From Smallanthus sonchifolius (lineage: Eukaryota > Streptophyta > Magnoliopsida > Asterales > Asteraceae): a stretch of 64,000 nucleotides of DNA. The notes beneath the pieces are model-generated. The model was not told where the DNA came from and made no database searches. It saw nothing but the letters and a program-made list of their open reading frames with translations. This document shows positions 11,925 to 20,880 of the stretch, piece after piece (position 1 is the stretch's first letter; each line of letters starts with the position of its first letter). The stretch lies in the NCBI GenBank assembly GCA_023525975.1, contig CM042038.1, positions 11,479,272 to 11,543,271 on the forward strand, written 5' to 3'. The position numbers and the translations under genes are program-made.

Positions 11925-12200
11925 GCATCCACATTCGTCTGCCTTGATCGCAAGCTTCGCACCATCCTTGCATCCTCATCAAGATTGAACGTAGGTCTTC
12001 CACCACTGTGATCGCAGGTTCGGTTCTTAACTTCCTGCACCCTCTTTGATTTTGATCGCAGGTTTTCAATCACAGGGGCTTCGTGTACTGATCGCAAAGC
12101 AGGTCTTCATCTACTGATCGCAAAAAAAGGGCAAAGGGCAAAGCAGGTCTTCTCTCTGTGATCGCAGGTCTTCAATCACTTTGATAGCAAGTATTACTAT
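11925..12200. repeat. Degenerate tandem motif GATCGCAGGTCTTC
   Basis: About nine irregularly spaced copies of (T)GATCGCA(G)GT(C)TTC or TGATAGCAAG lie between 11945 and 12190, inside the TIR element. The spacing is uneven, so this is a degraded array, not a clean satellite. Confidence 0.6.
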
Positions 12201-12330
12201 GATAGAAGGTTCCTGCATCCTCTTTGATTTTAACCTTTTTATTATGTTGACAAGGTGGCGATTTTTTGAGTTATATATTCTGTGAATTATGTTTTATTAA
12301 ATTACTCAAAGAATGCATTATATATTCTAG

Positions 12331-12507
12331 AATTCTTCTTTGGAGAAGGATTCAAATGGTAACTGGATTGAACTCCCTTTAATAAATAAGTGTGTTGCCA
12401 TGCTACAAGCTTTATTATTGGATGAGTCGGGAATTGGTGGTGGTCTTGGTATTGGTGGTGGTTCTGGTACAGGGATGGGTGGTATGGCGGCTCTTTATCA
12501 TTTGTTA
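12331..12507 (+). pseudogene. Captured exon fragment of a BIG (UBR4-family) gene
   Basis: From 12331, just after a preserved TCTAG acceptor, the frame reads NSSLEKDSNGNWIELPLINK, then a KCVAMLQALLLDESG segment and a Gly-rich GGGLGIGGGSGTGMGG run before AALYHLL, after which similarity ends. I recognise this from memory as part of the auxin-transport protein BIG, a calossin/UBR4 protein of about 5000 aa. Only about 58 codons are present, with no upstream or downstream exons, so it is a fragment carried inside the TIR element and not a gene. Codon use is normal for the host. Identification rests on memory of the BIG sequence. Confidence 0.6.
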
Positions 12508-13048
12508 TACAAATTTGCCAATGTTGTGATTCTGTGGGTTATAAATATTTTGATAACTTTTGTTGCATCTTTATGTGATGAGCAATATAATTAATATGAA
12601 TTCCATTTCAATGTATCACCACTAGATTCTGTTTTCTCCTTGTTTCAAAGTTTGATACTTGAAGTTATTTAGAACTATGACATCATTTTGGTTTTTTTTA
12701 TGAATTATTTAGAATTTATATGAACTTATTTAAAAATTTTATAAATCATTTTGGTATTTTTTTATGAATTATTTTGAATTTAGAATTGTTATGAATTATT
12801 TAGAATTTTTTATAAATTATTTTGGTATTTTTTTTAATAATTTTGGTATTAAATATAAAAATGTCATTTTAGTCATTTTACGTGAATAAGTTAAATCAAA
12901 CACTTTTAAAAAACAACTTATTGACTTATTAACATTTTCCACCACAAAAGCTAATTCAAACACTTTTTTAAAAACTTAAAACTTATTTTCAAAAAGTCAT
13001 AAGCTAATAAGCACTTTTGGAGTTAAATAAACAATTCCAAACACCCCC

Positions 13049-13447
13049 TTCGTTTGACTCGTTTGACACTTTAAAACACCAATTCTTATGAAAATCTCAC
13101 CAAATAAATGAGCCATTGGTATTATCATGATTTGGCATTATAGATGTAGTGATCACCCCTTTAAACTTCTCATTATAAAGGTAGTGATCACCTTTATCTT
13201 CTCTTTATCACAAATATTCTCTTAAACTCCGTTAAGATGCTACCTTACTAAATACTAAGTATGAATAAATAAAAAGATATTACAATGAAATCAACACTTT
13301 TTCTTTTGAATTATTGCTTTCTTTAATCTCGAGGATAAGTATTGAATAAAGAGCTTTGAAAAAATATTATATATTTTTGTATGTTCAAGAGTTAGTTCAA
13401 ATGTTAGAGGATGGATGGGATGTTTAAATAGTCTAAGAGTTAAATGC
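13049..13447. other. Intergenic between two TIR elements
   Basis: AT-rich, noncoding. A short phrase (GTAGTGATCACC) recurs at about 13147 and 13186. Nothing else recognised. Confidence 0.4.
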
Positions 13448-14671
13448 TTTTTTCATCTTTGTTGTTTCATTAAAAATGTCATTTGAATTTAAATGTTTAA
13501 ATCTTGTCATATGAATCCAAAGTTTTCATAAAAATTATCATTTTAATTCATTTTACTACACCTAATTAGCACCATTAACATTTTTCGTTAAACCTTCCTC
13601 ACTTGAGGGGTGTTTTAGTAAAAAACACTAACAAAATAAAGAACTAGCCCCACATGAGGAGTTTTATGCGTTCAATCTCTTTAGATAATCGCAAAAGACG
13701 AATTCCTACCCCCAAAATCAATCTCTTTCGTCCCTTTAGCAAACGTCGTAATCGCGATCATAATTTCGTCCCCAAAATCAATCGCAAGTGATGTTTGAAG
13801 AACTCTTGTTTGTTCGTCGCCCTACTGACAATTTCGATCCACGTGAGTTTTACGATAAGTTTGTTCGTTGTCACCACAGTCACTATCACCATTGCATTAT
13901 CGAATGTAATCGACCATATTGTGCATTGTTCTTGATTTTGTGATTTTGCGCTACTATTTGGGCAACATTATGTAACTATAAAGAATCACTCATTGATCCT
14001 GGTTTTATATTACCAACTGATAGTGTAGTCTTATGTTGATGCATTTTTGTTGCTAATATAATCTGCTAATATAGATCATTACTAATGTCTAATGCTATTA
14101 GATGTCTAATGCTATTAGATGTCCTGTTACCGTTGTTTTCATGATGTCCAGGAGGTTGTGTACTAATTTTCTTTAGCCATGTGGGAGTTATTATTGAATT
14201 TCGTTGAAGCTGATTTAAGGGCCTATAATCCTTCTTATGGCTAGTTGTCTGGCATGTCATGTAATCATGCATTGGCGGTCAACTCGAACATGACAGTCCA
14301 TTACTCCATGGTATTGAGTTTAGCATTCTTGAAAGTTAGATCTCTCAGGTTTGTTGGCTGAACACTTGAAAGAATGTATATAAGCATACAATTGATCTTA
14401 TAAAATGGTAGATATACGTGGTCTTTATATGGCTTGTTAAAAAGATTGAACTCACAAAACCCTTCACGTGAGCTTGCTATTTATTTTACAATTGTTTTGC
14501 CTAAAATGCCTCTAAAGTGGGGAAGGTTTAACGGAAAAAAATTAACGGTGTTAATTCGGTGTAGTCAAGTGGATTAATATGACAATTTTTATGAAACATT
14601 TGGATTCAAATGATAAGATTTAAATATTTGGATTCAAATAACAGTTTTTACTAAAACACAGGGATGGAAAA
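13448..14671. mobile_element. MULE-like non-autonomous element with ~160-bp TIRs
   Basis: The left arm 13448-13608 and the right arm 14509-14671 are inverted copies over their full length. Shared blocks include TTTGAATCCAAA-type phrases, CGTTAAACCTTCC and ACACCGTTAA-like stretches. Long TIRs of this kind define Mutator-like elements. The 900-bp interior has no transposase. It holds a GC-richer part (13660-13860) with AATCGC/TCGTCC phrases that may be captured host UTR or exon, and a 17-bp tandem duplication (TCTAATGCTATTAGATG) at about 14086-14121. No perfect 9-bp TSD was found. Confidence 0.7.
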
Positions 14672-14794
14672 TGTACTTAACACTTAAATAAACTATAAGG
14701 AACTTTTCAATATAGATTTGCTTTTCAATCTTATATTAAAAATGTAGTTTTTTCCGCATTATTTTTTGTTCGCTTTCAAAGAGTCTATTTTTTA

Positions 14795-15010
14795 CAACAG
14801 ATTGTATAGCAGTTGAGAGACTTTGTTATCTTAACTAGGCCAAGAGTCCTCACCCCGGTTCGAACCACACCCCACACACAAAGAAGAAACACACAACTGC
14901 GAAAACCCTCTGGCTCAGTCTAAAACAGTTTTTGTCACAAACGAGACTTGAACCCATGACCTCCCAATTGAAAAATCATAGGACTACCACTCAACCAGAA
15001 GACTCGCTGG
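14795..15010 (-). mobile_element. tRNA-derived SINE
   Basis: On the minus strand the element opens with an A box (TGGTTGAGTGGTAGTCC) and a B box (GGGTTCAAGTCTC) about 45 nt on, i.e. an internal Pol III promoter, and ends in A-rich sequence (T-rich on the plus strand at 14786-14793). It is flanked by an imperfect direct repeat, TTTCAAAGAGTCTATTTTTTA (14774-14794) and TTTCAAAGATCTATTCTTTA (15011-15030), as expected for a target-site duplication. Confidence 0.75.
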
Positions 15011-15317
15011 TTTCAAAGATCTATTCTTTAGAAATTAGTTTAGTATTTATTATTCCCTGTAAATTTTCGCATAAATCAATATAACCTTTAAAAGCAATAT
15101 TTGTGCTCAAGTCAACAATAAGCATATTCAACACCAATTCCACACTCTTAGAGTAAGCATATACAGACGAGACCAACATATGACTTCACACACACCGGCC
15201 CAAATGAAAGACGACCCACTAGTGGCTTTTTCATAATCCTAGGAGTTAATTTGGTCATGCACAAAGCAATAAACAAATATATTGTTCTTCTACGAGACTC
15301 TGAGTACAAGACATGTC

Positions 15318-15480
15318 CAGTGGCGAAGCTTGAAGAAAAAACGCAGGTGTGGCCGCGACGGAATCCTATAACTTTTCTTTCCTATTAGGGGGGCCGGATC
15401 TTAATACCTATAAAGTTTTCAGCCGAATACATATAAATTAACACTATAAGTGAAAAATCCCCTCACTAAGCTTCCCCATG
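15318..15480. mobile_element. hAT-type MITE, family A, copy 1 (163 bp)
   Basis: TIRs CAGTGGCGAAGCTTG and (complement) CATGGGGAAGCTTAG, flanked by a perfect 8-bp TSD GACATGTC at 15310-15317 and 15481-15488. A second copy in the opposite orientation lies at 57639-57799. The 8-bp TSD and CA..TG ends place it with hAT. No coding capacity. Confidence 0.85.
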
Positions 15481-15488
15481 GACATGTC

Positions 15489-16159
15489 TAACATCACTTC
15501 TTAATCAATTGGGTTAAACTATCTCTCATTGAGCTTTTCGATCTTGTTCAACTTCACATTTATGGTGTGACAGAACTGGGGTCACATATCTGTCTGCTAA
15601 TCTAGTATTTCATTGTTGTACAAAATATATTAAAGCTAGCTTATACTTTTTTCGAGAGAATGTTGTTTCGAAAGAGTTACAAGTTGAGTTCATCTTCGCA
15701 ACCGATCAACTTAATGATATCTTCACTGAACCGGTTCCATATCTTCAATTTTCTTTTATGCGTGACGAACTTCAGGTTGCTCTTCTTTTACTTGTGGGGC
15801 CGCATTAAACTTAGTGGGGGGACTAAGCAAATGTATAGACAAAATAGGCCATAGGTTTAGATATAGTATATCTTTATAAATATATGTATCCTGACGATGA
15901 TAAAGACATCAATACAGTAACCCGGGTCACACTAAAGAAAAAGCGTATGTGACTAAGTCATAGAGTTTATCTAGTTAGGGGTTCCTGGATTTGGCTGTTC
16001 TGAATGTTGTAGGTGTTACCTCGGGAAAACACAATTACCCTAAATATGTAGGTGTTGTCGTTCAACATATATATAGTAAGAGAAGAGTTTTAATGTTCTA
16101 AGTTGCCCTATGTAGTTTCTTGTTAGATTCATTTCGACCTAGTAGATAACTACACCTTT
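15489..16159. other. Intergenic, no gene seen
   Basis: A 64-codon open stretch at 15660-15854 has no recognisable homology or splice context. Otherwise AT-rich and featureless. Confidence 0.4.
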
Positions 16160-16362
16160 GAAACGTATTTCGTATCATGTTAAAATTGTCAACCTTAAGG
16201 GTCATAAAAGACTTAGATCTGTTCAAATAGTTTGCAGCTAGAAATTTGCTTTAAATTAGCATTGAAACGTATTTCGTATCATGTTAAATTGTCAACCTTA
16301 AGGGTCATAAATTACTTAGGGCTGTTCAAATAGTTTATGGCTAGAAATTTGCTTTAAACTAG
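16160..16362. repeat. Tandem duplication, 2 x ~104 bp
   Basis: Two head-to-tail copies start with GAAACGTATTTCGTATCATG at 16160 and 16264 and end with AAATTTGCTTTAAA; they differ at a handful of sites. Confidence 0.85.
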
Positions 16363-16489
16363 CTCAAAAACAACTCATATAGTCGTAGCTTCTCGAGCAG
16401 AGCCGAGCCGACCCATGTAAATTTCGAGTTGAGTTCAAGTCGAAAAAATGAGGCCGCTCTTTGGCTTGGTCGTTTAGGTCGCTTTAGTT

Positions 16490-16707
16490 TTTTTTTGAAC
16501 GACAACACTAGATATTCTAGAATAATTGGGTTTCCGAGGGACAACACCTAGAACATCTAGGGCAACCCACCACAGTAGGAACCCCCCAACTAGGTAAACC
16601 CCCTGACCTGACCACATACCCCTTTTTTGCTGTTGCTAGGATTCGAACCCAAGATCTCCACTATGTGAAGTCTTGGGGCTACCATTGCACCAAATAGCCA
16701 ACGGTGT
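16490..16707 (-). mobile_element. tRNA-derived SINE, second copy
   Basis: On the minus strand: A box TTGGTGCAATGGTAG, B box GGGTTCGAATCCTAG about 45 nt on, and a terminal poly-A (T8 on the plus strand at 16490-16496). A perfect 11-bp TSD TCGCTTTAGTT flanks it (16479-16489 and 16708-16718). Confidence 0.85.
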
Positions 16708-16786
16708 TCGCTTTAGTTAAATATGTCTTTTAAGTACTTTAACTTTTTAAAGGCAAAAAGCCCACTAGCATGTTTTTATTGTTATA

Positions 16787-17161
16787 TTAGGTTAGAAACC
16801 CCGTATATTACACGAGTTGAATAAATGCAGCGTTATATACTTAATAATAAATATTTATATATTACATACTTATGGCATATTACATAGTTTTTTAATACGA
16901 ATTTTAGAAATGTCATATAATTACTTTTTAAAAATGTTTTATAAAAAGAATGAAATAAATGTTCAATTTATAAAAATGTTTTATGAACAAACCTATATTT
17001 TTTAAATAAAAATAATTATAAAAAACCATTATTATTTAATAAGAGAGAGACAGAAAACAAAAAATTATTAAAAAACAATTAAAGAAAACTTGTGCAATTA
17101 ATAGCAGAGAGAGACGAAAAAATTGGTCTCACCAAAACCTTTATTTATTATAGAGTATAGA
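16787..17161 (-). mobile_element. Non-autonomous Helitron, family H, copy 1 (375 bp)
   Basis: On the minus strand it starts TCTATACTCTATAATAAATA after a host A (17162) and ends in CTAA before a host T (16786). A small hairpin-forming CGTGTAATATACGG precedes the end by about a dozen nt. This is the Helitron layout (5' TC, 3' hairpin then CTRR, A/T insertion). The 5' end is nearly identical to the Helitron at 18431. Confidence 0.75.
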
Positions 17162-17162
17162 T

Positions 17163-18059
17163 TTAAGCCTAAGTAGAAGACGACTCGACTCGACTCTTTC
17201 GTTAGGCATCTCTAATTACAAATTTAGAATAAGATATATTTATGTATTATTGGATAAATAGACGATACTAAATTATATTAATGAACTCTTAAATCAATGA
17301 ATTACAATTATGGTTTTATGATTCGATTAACACACGGACGTAATATATATTAGCGTGCCATACGGCATGCTTATGAGCAACAAAATATTTTCATTTACTC
17401 ATGCGTCCTATTCATGTGCACATTTACTTAGATTAGGATATTCATATTCATGAGTTCAATTCAATATTAATTAAAATAAATATGCCTACTTTCAAGCATT
17501 AATATTTAATCTATACATTTATGTTTTAAGGGGTGTTTGCTATGTTGTACAAGCATATTGATCAAAAGAAATTTTGATTTTATTCGTAAAATATATAAAA
17601 GTTCTATAAACTTTTCATTTTGTTAAACAATATTCTTTATAAAAATAGTTAAAATATTATCATATATTCTTTGTTTTTAATAAAACACTAAAACAATAAG
17701 CTACATACTTGTACTCACAAATTCTATTAGTTACATTATGCTAATAACATACTTGTTATATTAAATAACATAAATGCTTAGTTTGAGACCAAAAGAGGAT
17801 GTGAAATAAGTCGACAAAGAATGCTAATTAATTCAATTCTTATTGATAGTTTTTATATGTGACCATTCCAAAGTATTTATTAAAGATAGGTCTTAGATCA
17901 TCTTATATATACAGTTAAAAGTTCGGAAATTAAAGTGAAATAAATTCGTGTTAAATACAATTGAGACATATCTATAAAGGTTAAGTGACACCATTAAAAT
18001 CTTTTATGTATTATATAGTATTCGATACTCGACTTTTATATTTATCTCACACTCAATTA
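17163..18059. other. Intergenic, no gene seen
   Basis: Strongly AT-rich with no ORF or RNA signal. The first 60 nt include CGACTCGACTCGACTC, perhaps the far end of an older MITE split by the SINE and Helitron. Confidence 0.4.
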
Positions 18060-18310
18060 ACATCGAAAAATTCCTTTACTCAATACCAAATACAATAACT
18101 AACAAGGTCATTAACATATTAATACTTCCCCCGTCACATAGATGTCAAATGAAATAACCCAAGTTCATTAACATAATTTCTTAAAAAAACAAAGTTTTAT
18201 TAATTATACATGATTAGAAAAGACAAAACTACAAGCTAGCTAACTAAAATTTCAATTAATTGTAAGTTTCCAAAATTATACCTTTTTTATTAATAGTTAT
18301 TTAAAGCAAA

Positions 18311-18312
<2 letters not shown>

Positions 18313-18381
<69 letters not shown>
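18313..18381. repeat. (TA)n microsatellite
   Basis: About 34 uninterrupted TA units; length may be polymorphic. The equivalent position of block A' has only a short ATTATATG. Confidence 0.95.
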
Positions 18382-18382
<1 letters not shown>

Positions 18383-18430
18383 CCAATAAATATTATGGTT
18401 TTTTTACCAACAAAAATATACAAAAGTATA

Positions 18431-18875
18431 TCTATACTATATAATAAATAAAGGTTTTTGCATGTCACGTGTCGCCTCCATAGTCATTCTCACCATTTTT
18501 TTCTCGCATCTCTCTCCTATTTAATGCACTTTTATCTTTTAATAATAATATTTATTTAAAGAAAAAAAATATTAATTATACTAATAAAACACATTTATTT
18601 TAAATTATCTCTTACAATAAGAAACTAAAATTTAATTATATAACTTTTATTTTTAATCAAATAGTAAATAAAAGTCAAATTATATTAAAAAATAGTAATT
18701 AACGTATTTTCGAAACCCAATGATATATTATTTTTTTACATATTTTGATTTTGTTTTCTATTCTTACTATGTGTAATAAATTTTTACACATATAAAATAT
18801 ATGTACATAAAGATTTAAAATTTTTATGTATTGATATATATTTCACCACGTGTGTATACACGGGATCTAAACTAG
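18431..18875 (+). mobile_element. Non-autonomous Helitron, family H, copy 2 (445 bp)
   Basis: Starts TCTATACTATATAATAAATA after a host A and ends with the palindrome CGTGTGTATACACG, 10 nt, then CTAG before a host T. No Rep/helicase coding. It interrupts the first copy of the tandem duplication only. Confidence 0.8.
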
Positions 18876-20021
18876 TATTATTATAAGTAGAGGTGGATAT
18901 TCTAATGAGCTATTATAATCATTAAAATTAATTTTTAACGTATCATATAGTATTGGATACTTTTTTTTTACATGTAATATATTTATCCTAACACACGAGT
19001 AAAATAAAAAATTAACTTATCACAACTTCTAACATGAATCCGATTAATTATGCATCATATAGTATCAGATACTCGTATCATATAGTATCCAACACACCCG
19101 AGTAAAATCAAATATTGACTTATCAAACAACTTTTAACGAATGATAATAGTAATAAAGTTCATGAATCCGTTTTCAAATTATTAAAAACGTAAAACAACT
19201 TACAAACACAATTAACACTCAGTTGACATCAAAAACATTTTTAAAAAGTATCACCATTAAAAAAAACCTTAAATCCATCACTAAATATAAGCTAACAAGG
19301 TAATTAACATATTAATACTTCCCTTGTCACATACATGTTTACTTTTTTTTTTATTTATCTTCATTCTATCCGTAATTACTCAAAAAAACTAAGTTTTGTT
19401 AATTATACATGCTTAAAAAACATAAAACTACGAGCTAGCTAACTAAAATTTCAATTAATTTTAACTTTCTAAAATTACACGTTTTATTTATAGTTATTTA
19501 AAGCAAACAAATTATATGCTAAATAATCGATAAATATGTTTTTATACCAACAAAAGCGCGTCTTCTAATGAGCACGTATCATATTGTATCATATACTTAT
19601 TTTTTACATATAAAATATTCACCCAACCATCGAGTCAAATCAAAAATCAATTCATCGCAATTTTTAACACGAATCCAATTTCAAATTACGTATCATATAG
19701 TATCCGATACTTGTTTTTTTACGTATAACATATTCAGCCAACACTTAGAATAAAATAAAATATTGACTTATGAATCAACTTTTAAACAAATGATATGATA
19801 GCAGTAATAAAGTTTGATGAATCCGTTTTCAAATAATTTGAAAACTTAAAACAAGTTACACACACACTCTAGAACGTTATTTATGGCCTTAATTGCAATA
19901 ATGATTTGCAAGAAAAATACCCAATACTGTAACAGAATCAACCACCACGCGCAGCCTTAGCCCACGCTTCATATATCAATCGCCGGGCGGACATCTCGAA
20001 CCGGTGTCCCCTACCCCCCAC

Positions 20022-20122
20022 CATTTATAAACCCAATTAAACCCCACTTTCACATTCACCACCCACCCAATTCTTTCAGGCTTTCTTTTTAATTATTCAA
20101 CATTTCTGAATTTTCTGTTCAT
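20022..20122 (+). promoter_or_regulatory. TATA box and 5'UTR exon of the HD-ZIP IV gene
   Basis: TTTATAAA at 20024-20031, then a pyrimidine-rich leader that ends at 20122 in front of a strong donor (GTAAGT). A leader intron of several hundred nt would follow, a common layout in HD-ZIP IV genes. The acceptor before 20881 was not fixed. Confidence 0.5.
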
Positions 20123-20880
20123 GGTAAGTTACATCTTCTAATCATGTAGACTTATTTATTTAATTCTTTCTAATTTTTACTATTTTACTATGTTTAATTT
20201 CTGGGTGTTTTTTTTTTCTCTAATCTCAAGAAATAAAAAATAATAAAAAATGATAGGGAGGTCCACAAATCTGAAACTTTGTATCTATCTGCTCTGTTTA
20301 TTATTTTATTAAATTTTTTAAGGGTAATTAAAAACAATAAAAAGATTCCAAATTTTTTTTGGATGTTTTTAACTTTTTAAGATTGCATTAGAAGAGAAAG
20401 AAAAGGGGTAAAGTGGTCAACTGGTCTTTTTTTTCTTTATTTCCGTGATGAATCCAAAAAGTCAAAAAAAATTTTTACTTTTTTTGTATTTTTACCTTTT
20501 TTCAGGGGCTTTTTTACATGGGTTATTGAAAAGTTGCAATCTTTTTTCAAAGTTATTATTGTTTGGGGGCCATCTTCACAGATGACAGCTAAACAGTCAA
20601 CCTCTCTTATATCATATTCTAGGGTTTTGAGAGTGTGAATTAACGATTTGGTTCTTGTGTACCCACCCCTTTGGGTAGTCTTTAATTTTTGTGGCTTTTG
20701 GTTGTTGTATATGAATTTATGAGACCAGACTTACACTCTTTACACACATAACATAAACATACCCCCACACACTTACTTGATCTGGGTGTGTGATGAGTGG
20801 ATGAAAGATTGAATCTAAAGATCAAACCCATTTCGGAATAGTGATAAAGTTTTCCTCTTTGTGAGGAAAAAAGGTTGGTG

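Larger units (their letters stand above)
11658..13048. mobile_element. Non-autonomous TIR element (GGGTGTTTGG ends) carrying a gene fragment
   Basis: The left end GGGTGTTTGGGATTG and the complement of the right end (GGGTGTTTGGAATTG) match. Just inside both ends are related subterminal runs (CTTATTGACTTATTGAC type near 11690 and 12913). These ends fit the large plant hAT-like MITE group. No perfect 8-bp TSD was found (TTCG lies beside both borders). The interior holds an (AT)n run at 11866-11894, an array of GATCGCAGGT motifs and a piece of a BIG-like exon. Confidence 0.6.
18060..19867. repeat. Tandem segmental duplication A-X-A'-X' (unit ~0.65 kb)
   Basis: Block A (about 18060-18312) is repeated as A' (about 19220-19510); both carry the phrases TAACAAGGT and AGCTAGCTAACTAAAATTTC. 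Block X (about 18890-19215) is repeated as X' (about 19558-19867), both with CATATAGTATC phrases and GAATCCGTTTTCAAAT. Removing the Helitron and the (TA)n tract from the first copy gives a period of about 650-660 bp. Noncoding. Confidence 0.75.
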
